Part shown: piece after piece, positions 36,130 through 44,099 of the stretch
Layout of the letters: every line of letters begins with the position of its first letter
Numbering within the stretch: position 1 is the stretch's first letter
Source of the DNA: Salinispora vitiensis
Lineage (GTDB): Bacteria; Actinomycetota; Actinomycetes; Mycobacteriales; Micromonosporaceae
Assembly (NCBI RefSeq): GCF_000378825.1
Contig: NZ_KB900388.1
Span: 1,301,947 to 1,365,946, forward strand
DNA: 64,000 bases
Direction of reading: 5' to 3'
Position numbers and translations under genes: made by a program
Notes under the pieces: model-generated
Databases searched by the model: none
What the model was told of the DNA's origin: nothing
What the model saw: only the letters and a program-made list of their open reading frames with translations

Positions 36130-37286
36130 CCGCGGGCCTGTCGCGGTAGACCGAGAACCCGCTCGGCGATGATGCCCCGTTGGATCTCGTCCGACCCGCC
36201 GTAGATCGTTTCCGCGCGACCGAACAGGAAGAGGCGCTGCCAGTCATCCAGGTCGTAGGGGGCATCCTGGGCAACCGTTCCGGCGGCACCGCGCACCTGC
36301 ATCGCCAACTCGCCGAGCTGCTGATGCCACCGCGACCAGAGCAGCTTCACCGCGGACGCTCCCCGCCCCGGACCCGACTGGTCAGCCTCAGCCATCGTCC
36401 GTAGGGTGTGCGCGCGCAGCGCCCAGAGTCCGACAGCGGCGCGGGCAAGCCCGTCGCGCAGCGCCGGCTCACCGGCGACACCGGTTTCCCGGGCAAGCGC
36501 CACCAGGCGGTCCAGCTCCCGCTGGAACCCAACCTGCTGGCCGAGCGTCGCCGCCCCCCGCTCGAACGCTAGGGTGCCCATCGCCACCCGCCACCCCTGG
36601 CCCACCTCGCCGACAACCATGTCCCGCGAGGTGCGGGCGCCGTCGAAGAAGACCTCGTTGAACTCCGAGGTACCGGTCAGCTGACGGATGGGCCGCACCG
36701 TAATGCCGGGTTGCCGCATCGGCACCAGCAGATAGGAGAGCCCGGCCTGGCGCGGCCCGGTGCCGGCGGGCTCGGTCCGGGCCAGGAGGAAGCACCAGTG
36801 CGCCACGTGCGCCAGCGAGGTCCACACCTTCTGCCCATCGATAATCCACTCGTCGCCGACGAGTCGGGCTCGGGTCGCGACGGCGGCGAGATCAGACCCC
36901 GCCCCCGGTTCGGAGTACCCCTGGCACCACAGCTGTTCGACAGCGCGAATCCCGGGTAGGAAGCGCCGGCGTTGCTCCGGCGTGCCGTAGGCGATCAACG
37001 TCGGGCCGAGTAGCTCCTCACCCAGGTGGCTGACGCGCGCCGGGGCACCGGCCCGGGCGTACTCCTCGTGGAAGGCGACCTGTTGGGCGAGCGTCGCGCC
37101 CCGACCGCCGTGCTCGACCGGCCAGCCGAGGCAGGTCCAGCCGGCGGCGGCGAGCCGGCGGTCGAAAGCCAGCCGTTCTGGGTACGCCTCGTGCTCCCGG
37201 CCCGGTCCACCCGCCCCCCGCAGCTCAGCGCTGACATTCTCCGCCAGCCAGGCGCGCACCGCCCGCCGGAACTCGTCGTCGTGCAC
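36126..37286 (-). CDS. fadE30: FadE30, acyl-CoA dehydrogenase of the HIP pathway
   Basis: A 386-residue acyl-CoA dehydrogenase, matching M. tuberculosis FadE30 (385 aa). Segments are TCLGWPVEHGGRG, QGYSEPGAGSDLAAVATRA, DGQKVWTSLAHVAHW, TSEFNEVFFDGARTSRDMVVG and YGGSDEIQRGIIAERVLGLP. FadE30 dehydrogenates 5-OH-HIC-CoA before EchA20 (established). GTG 37286 with GGGAGGTGA is chosen; upstream starts to 37331 would run into the operator. Divergent from the enoyl-CoA hydratase gene. Confidence 0.92.
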   Translation of the reverse strand: MHDDEFRRAVRAWLAENVSAELRGAGGPGREHEAYPERLAFDRRLAAAGWTCLGWPVEHGGRGATLAQQVAFHEEYARAGAPARVSHLGEELLGPTLIAYGTPEQRRRFLPGIRAVEQLWCQGYSEPGAGSDLAAVATRARLVGDEWIIDGQKVWTSLAHVAHWCFLLARTEPAGTGPRQAGLSYLLVPMRQPGITVRPIRQLTGTSEFNEVFFDGARTSRDMVVGEVGQGWRVAMGTLAFERGAATLGQQVGFQRELDRLVALARETGVAGEPALRDGLARAAVGLWALRAHTLRTMAEADQSGPGRGASAVKLLWSRWHQQLGELAMQVRGAAGTVAQDAPYDLDDWQRLFLFGRAETIYGGSDEIQRGIIAERVLGLPRQARG

Positions 37287-37322
37287 TGGTGTCACCTCCC
37301 GAAACGCGCGTAGGCTCACCCT

Positions 37323-37336
37323 ACCAAGCACTTGCT
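37323..37336. promoter_or_regulatory. KstR2-type operator (fadE30-ipdF / enoyl-CoA hydratase operon)
   Basis: ACCAAGCACTTGCT fits AnCAAGnnCTTGnT at every fixed position, between the two divergent operons. Confidence 0.9.
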
Positions 37337-37438
37337 TGTGTTTGGAGGTGTCGATGGAACGCCGAGCAGAGCGGAAACCACGCCACCCAGCCCGACCGAC
37401 AAACCACTGGAGCAGGTGCTTCGGCAGGAGGTAGCACA

Positions 37439-38284
37439 GTGACCGAGGACGAGCTGGTACGACTCGAACGCCAGGGCGCCACCGCGGTGCTCACGATGAA
37501 CCGGCCCCGCTACCGAAACGCCCAGAACTCGGCGATGACCTACGCCCTCGACTCCGCCTTCGCCACGGCCGTGAATGACGACTCAGTCGCGGTCATCGTG
37601 CTCGCCGGCGCCGGTGAGCACTTCTCCGCCGGCCACGACATCGGCTCACCCGGCCGGGACGTCGAGAAGAGCTTCGAGCGCCGGGCGGTGCTCTGGTGGG
37701 ACCACGTCGGCCGGTCCGGCGCCGATCAGCGGTACGCCCGGGAGATGGAGGTCTACCTTGGCATGTGCCGCCGTTGGCGGGAGCTTCCGAAGCCGACCAT
37801 CGCGATGGTGCAGGGGGCCTGCCTCGCTGGTGGGCTCATGCTCGCCTGGGTCTGCGACCTGATCGTCGCGGCCGAGGACGCGTACTTCGCCGACCCCGTG
37901 GTCCGGATGGGCATCCCCGGTGTGGAGTACTTCGCCCACCCGTGGACGTTGGGCCCCCGCTTCGCCAAGGAGATCCTCTTCACCGGAGACCGGTTCGATG
38001 CCCGGCGCGCGTACGAGGTCGGCATGGTCAACCGGGTAGTCCCCCGTGCGGAACTGCACTCCCACACCCTCGGTCTCGCGCAGCGGATCGCCGAGATGCC
38101 CCGCTTTGGACTGGCCCTGACCAAGCGGGCCGTCAACCAGGCCGAGGATCTGATGGGGATGCGTTCGGCGATGGACGCCGCCTTCGGTCTGCACCACCTC
38201 GCGCACGCGCACAACGCGGAGGTGGCCGGCGACGCGCTGGCCGGAATGGACGCCGCAAGCATGAAGGCGAGGTCCAGTTCGTGA
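37439..38284 (+). CDS. enoyl-CoA hydratase/isomerase family protein of the KstR2 regulon
   Basis: A 281-residue crotonase-fold protein. Oxyanion-hole segments are GEHFSAGHDIGSPG and VQGACLAGGLMLAWVCDLIVA, then DPVVRMGIPGVEYFAHPW. The last segment distinguishes it from EchA20 and EchA19 and recalls the EchA13 type. It heads an operon with three acyl-CoA dehydrogenases, all starting at 4-nt overlaps, behind a perfect KstR2-type box, so it probably acts on a ring-C/D acyl-CoA intermediate. GTG 37439 has GGAGG upstream. The exact substrate is not known. Confidence 0.85.
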   Translation: MTEDELVRLERQGATAVLTMNRPRYRNAQNSAMTYALDSAFATAVNDDSVAVIVLAGAGEHFSAGHDIGSPGRDVEKSFERRAVLWWDHVGRSGADQRYAREMEVYLGMCRRWRELPKPTIAMVQGACLAGGLMLAWVCDLIVAAEDAYFADPVVRMGIPGVEYFAHPWTLGPRFAKEILFTGDRFDARRAYEVGMVNRVVPRAELHSHTLGLAQRIAEMPRFGLALTKRAVNQAEDLMGMRSAMDAAFGLHHLAHAHNAEVAGDALAGMDAASMKARSSS

Positions 38285-39549
38285 GCCCGGTCGGCACGAT
38301 GAACCTCGACCTCGACCACGAGACCCGCGCGTTCCGGGCGGAGGTCCGGTCGTGGCTGGCCGCAAACGTGCCCACCGCGCCGTTGCCGCCCGTGGACACC
38401 CCCGAGGGGGACCGGGCCCACCGGGCGTGGGAACGGCGCCTCGCCGCGGCCGGGCTGTCGGTGGTGTCCTGGCCCACCGCCTACGGTGGACGCGACGTAT
38501 CGCCCCTGCAGTGGCTGATCTTCGAGGAGGAGTACCACCGCGCCCGGGCTCCAGTCCGGATCAACCAGAACGGCCTCTTCCTCCTGGCACCAACCCTGTT
38601 CACCCACGGTACGGCCGAGCAGCGGGCCCGCCTGCTGCCACGGATGGCGCGGGCCGACGACGTGTGGGCGCAGGCCTGGTCGGAGCCGGAGGCCGGCAGC
38701 GACCTGGCCGGAATCCGCTCCCGTGCGGTACGCACCGACGGCGGCTGGCTCCTGTCCGGGCAGAAGACCTGGAGCACCCGGGCGGCACAGGCCGATCACG
38801 CGTTCGGGCTCTTCCGCACCGGGGTGGACCGCCACCGTGGCCTGACGTACCTGATGTTCGACCTCCGCGCCGCGGGCGTCACGGTCCGGCCGATCCAACA
38901 GGTAGGCGGTGCGACCGGCTTCGCCGAGATCTTCCTCGACCAGGTGTTCGTGCCCGACGCCGACGTACTCGGTGCCGTAGACCAGGGTTGGACCGTCGCG
39001 ATGAGCACCGCGGGCCACGAGCGCGGGCTGTCGCTGCGCAGCCCGGGACGCTTCACCGCCGCCGCCCAGCGACTCGTACGGCTGTGGTGTCAGGCCGGTA
39101 CGCACACCGACCCGGCGCTGTCCGACCGCGTCGTTGCCGGCTGGATCGCCGCCCGGGCGTACCAGCTGCACAGCTACGGTACGGCCACCCAGGAGGCCGC
39201 CGACCGGACGCCCGAGCCGCCGCCACCGCCCGGCCGGGCCGATCGACCAGCGCAAGCCGGTGCGACGGCATTGCGGGGCAGCGGCCACGCCGCCAGCATG
39301 ACCAAGGTTTTCTGGTCCGAACTGGACGTCGCCCTACACGAGGTGGCGCTCGACCTGCTCGGGCCGCACGCCGAGACGGGCGGGCTCCGGGCGGATTCGG
39401 CGGGCCGGGCCGGCGATGCCGGCGGCGCGGACGCCTGGCTGGACGGCTACCTGTTCTCCCTGGCCGGTCCGATCTATGCCGGCACCAACGAGATCCAGCG
39501 CACGGTGATCGCCGAACGGGTACTCGGCCTCCCCCGAGGTCGACGATGA
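38281..39549 (+). CDS. acyl-CoA dehydrogenase, FadE31/32-type (first of three)
   Basis: A 422-residue acyl-CoA dehydrogenase with the full active-subunit signatures: VVSWPTAYGGRDVS, QAWSEPEAGSDLAGIRSRAV, GQKTWSTRAAQADHAF and AGTNEIQRTVIAERVLGLPRG. A Pro/Gly/Ala-rich insertion (about residues 305-340, PEPPPPPGRADRPAQAG) is unusual for the family. GTG 38281 overlaps the hydratase stop; an ATG six codons later is possible. In M. tuberculosis, FadE31, FadE32 and FadE33 form the corresponding trio of the KstR2 regulon. One-to-one names were not assigned. Confidence 0.87.
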   Translation: MSPVGTMNLDLDHETRAFRAEVRSWLAANVPTAPLPPVDTPEGDRAHRAWERRLAAAGLSVVSWPTAYGGRDVSPLQWLIFEEEYHRARAPVRINQNGLFLLAPTLFTHGTAEQRARLLPRMARADDVWAQAWSEPEAGSDLAGIRSRAVRTDGGWLLSGQKTWSTRAAQADHAFGLFRTGVDRHRGLTYLMFDLRAAGVTVRPIQQVGGATGFAEIFLDQVFVPDADVLGAVDQGWTVAMSTAGHERGLSLRSPGRFTAAAQRLVRLWCQAGTHTDPALSDRVVAGWIAARAYQLHSYGTATQEAADRTPEPPPPPGRADRPAQAGATALRGSGHAASMTKVFWSELDVALHEVALDLLGPHAETGGLRADSAGRAGDAGGADAWLDGYLFSLAGPIYAGTNEIQRTVIAERVLGLPRGRR

Positions 39550-40553
39550 AGCTGACCCCCTCCGCGGAGCAGGAGCAGTTCGCCGCCGCCCTCCACGCGA
39601 TGTTGACCGAGGCGGACATTCCCACCGTAGCCCGCCAGTGGGCCGCCGACGACCCGGCGCCAGGGCAGGTGCTCTGGCGCCGGCTGGCCGAGCTCGGCGT
39701 GACGGGTCTGGCGGTGCCGGCGCGGTGGGGCGGCCTGGCCGCGCACCCGGCGGACCTCGTCGTCGCGTGCGAGGAACTCGGGCACCACGCCCTGCCCGGT
39801 CCGGCCGCCGAGTCCATCGCCGCCCTGCCCATGTTGCTCACGACGCTCGGCGACGACGCACTCTGCGAGACCTGGCTGCCCCGGCTCGCCAACGGGGAGG
39901 TGATCGGTACGCTCGCCGTGCCGCCGCACGTGCCGTATGCGACGGACGCCGATGTCGTGTCCCTGGTTCTCCGGGCGGACGAGCAGACGCTACGCCTCGG
40001 GGTGCCGGGGCCACGACGGCGCTCGGTGGACGACACCCGACGACTGGTCGAGGTGGCCGACGGAGCGCTGCTGGCGACCGGCCCGGCCGTCGGCCCGGCC
40101 GTCGGCCACGCCCTCAACGCCGGCGCGCTGGCCTGCGCGGCGCAGCTCCTCGGAGCGGGCCACGCACTGCTGGAGACGACCCTCCGGTACGCCGGCCAAC
40201 GCACCCAGTTCGGCCAACCGATCGGGCAGTTCCAGGCGGTCAAGCACCAGCTCGCCGACGTGGCGATCGGCCTCGAATTCGCCCGGCCGCTGCTGTACGC
40301 CGCCGCCGTCGCCCTCGCCGACCACCCGACCACGACTGCCCGCGACGTCTCCGCCGCGAAGGTGGCCTGTGCCGACGCCGCTCAGCGAGCGGCCCGCACC
40401 GCACTACAGGTACACGGGGCGATCGGGTACGCCCGGGAGTCCGGCCTCGGCTCCTGGCTGACCAGAATCTGGGCGCTGGCCCGGACCTGGGGCACCCAGT
40501 CCTGGCACCGCGAACGGATCCGGACCGCACTAGCCACTGGAGCTCTGACATGA
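39546..40553 (+). CDS. acyl-CoA dehydrogenase, FadE33-type short subunit (second of three)
   Basis: A 335-residue protein, short for the family and close to M. tuberculosis FadE33 (318 aa). C-terminal RTQFGQPIGQFQAVKHQLADVAIGLEFARPLLYAAA and LQVHGAIGYARESGLGSWLTR are visible. The central beta domain is degenerate, lacking the usual substrate and FAD loops. It is therefore likely a structural partner subunit of an alpha2beta2 dehydrogenase. ATGA overlaps couple it to both neighbours. Confidence 0.87.
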   Translation: MKLTPSAEQEQFAAALHAMLTEADIPTVARQWAADDPAPGQVLWRRLAELGVTGLAVPARWGGLAAHPADLVVACEELGHHALPGPAAESIAALPMLLTTLGDDALCETWLPRLANGEVIGTLAVPPHVPYATDADVVSLVLRADEQTLRLGVPGPRRRSVDDTRRLVEVADGALLATGPAVGPAVGHALNAGALACAAQLLGAGHALLETTLRYAGQRTQFGQPIGQFQAVKHQLADVAIGLEFARPLLYAAAVALADHPTTTARDVSAAKVACADAAQRAARTALQVHGAIGYARESGLGSWLTRIWALARTWGTQSWHRERIRTALATGALT

Positions 40554-41680
40554 CCGCGGAGCAGGAAGCCCTTCGGATGAGCGTCCGCGGTGTGCTGTCC
40601 CGGCACACCGCCGACCGGTCCATCGCCGAGATGACCGAGTCGACGGCGGGCGACGACGCCAAGCTCTGGCAGGTGCTGTGTGGCCAGATCGGAGTGGCGG
40701 GACTCGCCGTACCCGAACGGTTCGGTGGGCTCGGCGCCGGCCTGGGCGAGGCCCATGTCGTGTTGGACGAGTTGGGCCGCACCCTGACCCCCGCGCCGAT
40801 GCTCGGCTGCGCGGTCCTCGCCGGCCAGGCCCTGCTGCACAGCGGGGACGAGGCGGCCTGTCGCCGGATCCTGCCCGACCTGGTCGGTGGAGAACGGCTG
40901 GCCGCGCTCGCCTGGACCGATCAGCACGGTGACTGGGATCCACACCGACCCGCGTTCATCGCGACGAGGGACGGCCGGCTCACCGGCGAGGCGCACCACG
41001 TGCTCGACGCCTCCTTGGCCGACGTGCTGCTGGTCGCCGCGAGCACCCCCGCGGGGGTCCGACTCTTCGAGGTGGACCCGCACGCTGTCGGCGTCCGACG
41101 ACGCCCGGTCACCACCGTGGACCTGACCCGCCGACTGGGGGTGGTCGTGCTCGACGGGGCACCCGGTCGTCAGCTGGGCGAGGTGAACCCGCTGGAGCGG
41201 GTCCGGGACATCGCCTGCGTCGCGCTCAGCGCCGAGCAGGTCGGTGCGGCTACGCGGGCGGTGGAGCTGACCGTGGCGTACGCGCTGAGCCGGGTGCAGT
41301 TCGGCCGGCCGATCGGCGCCTTCCAGGTGATCGCACACCGGCTAGCCGACCTGCACGTCGTGGTGGAGAGCGCCCGCTCCCTGTCGTACGCGGCGGTGTC
41401 GAGCCTCGACTCCGCCGCACCCGACGCCCGCCTGCTCGCCGCCGGGGCCGCGGTCCACTGCGCCGAGGCGCTGGAGCAGGCCGCGTCGCAGATGATCCAG
41501 CTACACGGCGGCATCGGCATCACCTGGGAGCACGACGCGCACCGCTACTTCAAACGGGCCCACGGGGCAGCTCACCTCTTCGGTCACCCGCGGGCACATC
41601 TCGCCCGTCTCGCGGAGGCGGTCATCAACGAAGGTCCCAGCATCGCCTTGCCGCCAGCCCTTGATGCTAATGTCGCGTAG
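40550..41680 (+). CDS. acyl-CoA dehydrogenase, FadE31/32-type (third of three), C-terminus altered by insertion
   Basis: A 376-residue acyl-CoA dehydrogenase. Segments are AVPERFGGLGAGLGEAHVVL, RVQFGRPIGAFQVIAHRLADLHV and IQLHGGIGITWEHDAHRYFKRAHGAAHLFG. The FAD/substrate loop (SEPEAGSD type) is missing from the middle domain, so it too looks like a partner subunit. The last 17 residues after RAHLARLAEAVI differ from the sequence following a duplicate of this segment at 43002-43054. This suggests that the original C-terminus was replaced when the downstream block inserted. Confidence 0.85.
   Translation: MTAEQEALRMSVRGVLSRHTADRSIAEMTESTAGDDAKLWQVLCGQIGVAGLAVPERFGGLGAGLGEAHVVLDELGRTLTPAPMLGCAVLAGQALLHSGDEAACRRILPDLVGGERLAALAWTDQHGDWDPHRPAFIATRDGRLTGEAHHVLDASLADVLLVAASTPAGVRLFEVDPHAVGVRRRPVTTVDLTRRLGVVVLDGAPGRQLGEVNPLERVRDIACVALSAEQVGAATRAVELTVAYALSRVQFGRPIGAFQVIAHRLADLHVVVESARSLSYAAVSSLDSAAPDARLLAAGAAVHCAEALEQAASQMIQLHGGIGITWEHDAHRYFKRAHGAAHLFGHPRAHLARLAEAVINEGPSIALPPALDANVA
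41589..41626 (+). repeat. 38-bp direct repeat, copy 1 (end of the last FadE gene)
   Basis: It encodes RAHLARLAEAVI. It is repeated with three mismatches at 43002-43039; similarity extends about 13 bp leftwards with a 2-nt gap. Confidence 0.85.
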
Positions 41681-41710
41681 TTCCCACCAAAATCCGATGT
41701 AGTGACATTG

Positions 41711-41725
41711 ATCATTGACAATGAT
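41711..41725. repeat. short perfect inverted repeat in AT-rich gap
   Basis: ATCATTG and CAATGAT separated by one base, in the 72-bp gap between convergent fadE and the hypothetical gene. It could be an operator or a weak terminator. Confidence 0.5.
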
Positions 41726-41752
41726 GAGCCAATGGCGCGCACGGCATGTCAC

Positions 41753-42772
41753 TTAAAGGGAGATGTGGGCTACCTCACGCAGCGGCTGCAGGAACGGGGC
41801 CTCCTGCCAATAAGCTGGGCCGTAACGGGCATAGGCAAACATTATGGCGTGGTGCCAGACCGATGGGCCGGCGAGCCGAAGCGGTTCCACCTCGGCGAAG
41901 GTCAGGACACAGTTCGGGCCATCGAGGGTGTACTCCATTACCCCGTGGTGGTCGAACGGCAGCCATCGACCACCGAGAGAGCACCAGGTGGTCGTTGGCG
42001 TGACGATGATCCTCGCATAGGTGAACTCCCGCCACTGTGGCTGCGCCAGCTGGGCAGCCCGCGACCGGGCAACGCTATTGCCGATCATGTTGCCGACGAG
42101 CGCGCCGGCGACGACTACGGGCGAGCCGACAGCTACGGCGCTGCTCTGTCCGTAGGTGACTGTGGTGCCGTAGAAGCGGGCGTAGCTAAACACGGCATCG
42201 AGGTAAACCACACCAGGTCCGATGAAGCCAGGTGCAACCACAGTAGGCGGTGACTCACCTCGGGCGAGTCGCTGATAGAGGTGAACCGCCTCGACCCAGC
42301 CCTGCTGTAGCACTATTGAGGCGGGATCTGGCCGGAATTCGGGCAGTTGGTGGCGGGGAAGCAGCCGACCCAGCCCATAGGCGAGCGCGTAGGCAGCCAA
42401 CGCATGCGTTCCGGTCAGACCGACGACCACAACGCACACCCAACGGCCGTATGCAAAGCGGCGCCTCCGCCGTCCATCGATTACTCCTAGGACGAAGCCC
42501 ACGATGAGGGTCACCACGAGTGCGGCCAAGTAGCCGAGGCTGAGGAATCCCGCCCACATCGTAACGGAGTAGCACGGCCCAGAGACGCCGTCGACCCGAT
42601 CGGCGGAGGCCAGCCCACGTTCGGTAACGCAAGTTTCGTATTGGCTATTCAGCCGGATAACCAGCAATCCCCATCCGAGCAAGATAGGCATACCGACTGC
42701 CGCGACTACCCAATGTCGCCCGCCTCGACCCCGTGTGTGCCGTTGCACGTGGCCAGGAGCTGGTCTCCCCAT
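41753..42772 (-). CDS. hypothetical multi-pass membrane protein of atypical composition
   Basis: A 339-residue protein not recognised. Four hydrophobic segments fall at about residues 16-36, 67-92, 104-130 and 205-225, with an RRRRR cluster after the second. The C-terminal soluble part (about 240-339) has TWCSLGGRWLPFDHHGVMEY and WHHAIMFAYARYGPAYWQ, rich in aromatics and His. Its base composition is visibly less GC-rich than the neighbours. ATG 42772 follows GGAGGG. It lies inside the block bracketed by the duplicated fadE end and has no evident link to steroids. Probably horizontally acquired or inserted. Confidence 0.65.
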   Translation of the reverse strand: MGRPAPGHVQRHTRGRGGRHWVVAAVGMPILLGWGLLVIRLNSQYETCVTERGLASADRVDGVSGPCYSVTMWAGFLSLGYLAALVVTLIVGFVLGVIDGRRRRRFAYGRWVCVVVVGLTGTHALAAYALAYGLGRLLPRHQLPEFRPDPASIVLQQGWVEAVHLYQRLARGESPPTVVAPGFIGPGVVYLDAVFSYARFYGTTVTYGQSSAVAVGSPVVVAGALVGNMIGNSVARSRAAQLAQPQWREFTYARIIVTPTTTWCSLGGRWLPFDHHGVMEYTLDGPNCVLTFAEVEPLRLAGPSVWHHAIMFAYARYGPAYWQEAPFLQPLREVAHISL

Positions 42773-43044
42773 TCGACTACCCTCCAGCGTGCTCGGCCCA
42801 GAGTTGAGGTATGCACAGCCGCGCTGCCTTGCCGAACCAGTTGACGCCAGCCCTCGATTCCGTAGCCCACCGGGGCCGATCCTGCCCGGTGTCAATAGCG
42901 TTAGCGGAGACGGTACCGGATCATGTACGTTCCGTCAGCCCCGTAGTCGCCTGGTGGTCTACGGCGCTGGACTACCCAACGAATGGAAGGGTCTTCGGGC
43001 CCGCGGGCACATCTCGCCCGGCTAGCGGAGGCGGTTATCGGCAC
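42773..43044. other. intergenic region holding a relic of a fadE 3' end
   Basis: No intact gene. Near its right edge the plus strand encodes RAHLARLAEAVIGTQR and a TAG (43052-43054). This is an apparent acyl-CoA dehydrogenase C-terminus with no gene in front of it. Confidence 0.7.
43002..43039 (+). repeat. 38-bp direct repeat, copy 2 (orphan fadE end)
   Basis: Matches 41589-41626 at 35 of 38 positions. The reading frame ends naturally 15 bp further on. Confidence 0.85.
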
Positions 43045-44007
43045 TCAGCGGTAGGAAGCGCCGAAGCGGTCCAAGGCGCTGAGGACCGCGTCTCCGACAC
43101 CGTGTCCGGCGCCGTGACCGGCCTCGTCAACCAACTCCAACCGCGCCGCGGGCCAGGCCTTGGACAGGTGCCACGGGACGTCCACCGGGCTGCCCAGGTC
43201 GAGCCGGCCGTGAACCAGCACACCGGGAATTCCGGCGAGCCGGTGCGCACCGGCCAGCAACTCGCCGTCGGCGAACCAACCGTCGTGTGCCCAGTAGTGG
43301 GTGACGAGGCGGGCGAAGGTCATCCGGAACGCCGGGTCCTCGAACCGGGGGTCGGGTTCACTGCCGGGTAGGTTCGAGACGAGTGCGTCCTCCCAGGCGC
43401 ACCAGGCGCGGGCGGCCCGGTCCCGTACCGCCTCGTCCGGATCGGCCAACAACCGGGCGTAGGCGGCGGGAAGGTTGCCGTCGCGTTCGGCGGCCGGTAC
43501 CGCATCCAAGAACCTGTCCCACTGTTCGGGGAAGATCCGTCCGAGGTCGCGGGTGAGCCACCGATGCTCGGCCGGGGTGCTGGTGACGACGCTGAACAAC
43601 ACCATCTCGGTGACCCGGTCGGGGTGCCGCTGGGCATAGCCAAGGCCGAGCGCGCTGCCCCACGATCCGCCGAGCAGCAGCCACCGGTCGATGTTCAGGT
43701 GGGTCCGCAGCTTCTCGATGTCGGCCAGCAGGTGCGGCATGGTGTTGGTCGACAGGTCGGTTCGCACGTCGCCCGCGTCCGGTGTGCTGCGCCCGCACCC
43801 CCGCTGGTCGAACAGGACTATCCGGTAGACGGCCGGATCGAAGAACCGCCGCCAGCCGGCGCTGGCGCCGGAACCGGGGCCACCGTGCAACACCAGCGCC
43901 GGCTTGCCGAGTGGGTTGCCGCAGCTCTCCCAATAGACGAGGTGACCGTCTCCGGCATCGAGCAGGCCAGTCGCGAAGGGTTCGATCTCGGGATACACAC
44001 GCGTCAT
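43045..44007 (-). CDS. pip: proline iminopeptidase (prolyl aminopeptidase)
   Basis: A 320-residue alpha/beta-hydrolase, close to the usual 310-320 aa. Oxyanion motif LVLHGGPGSGAS, DQRGCGRSTPD and nucleophile elbow LLGGSWGSALGLGYA are exactly the proline iminopeptidase pattern. The acidic residue is in VHGRLDLGSP and the catalytic His in EAGHGAGH. It removes N-terminal proline from peptides in the cytoplasm. It seems unrelated to the steroid genes and sits between the insertion and the ltp2 operon. Confidence 0.93.
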   Translation of the reverse strand: MTRVYPEIEPFATGLLDAGDGHLVYWESCGNPLGKPALVLHGGPGSGASAGWRRFFDPAVYRIVLFDQRGCGRSTPDAGDVRTDLSTNTMPHLLADIEKLRTHLNIDRWLLLGGSWGSALGLGYAQRHPDRVTEMVLFSVVTSTPAEHRWLTRDLGRIFPEQWDRFLDAVPAAERDGNLPAAYARLLADPDEAVRDRAARAWCAWEDALVSNLPGSEPDPRFEDPAFRMTFARLVTHYWAHDGWFADGELLAGAHRLAGIPGVLVHGRLDLGSPVDVPWHLSKAWPAARLELVDEAGHGAGHGVGDAVLSALDRFGASYR

Positions 44008-44099
44008 CCGCGTGATTCAACCAGTTGAGCGCCGACCCCGCGCGGGGCAACCGCTGCCGGCGGAGGGCTCAGGGCCAACCACAGCCGGCACCGGAGGGC

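Noticed and set aside
37753..39288. 511-codon open frame on the minus strand
   Set aside because: Opposite the enoyl-CoA hydratase and first FadE genes, which have full family motifs; low-complexity composition.
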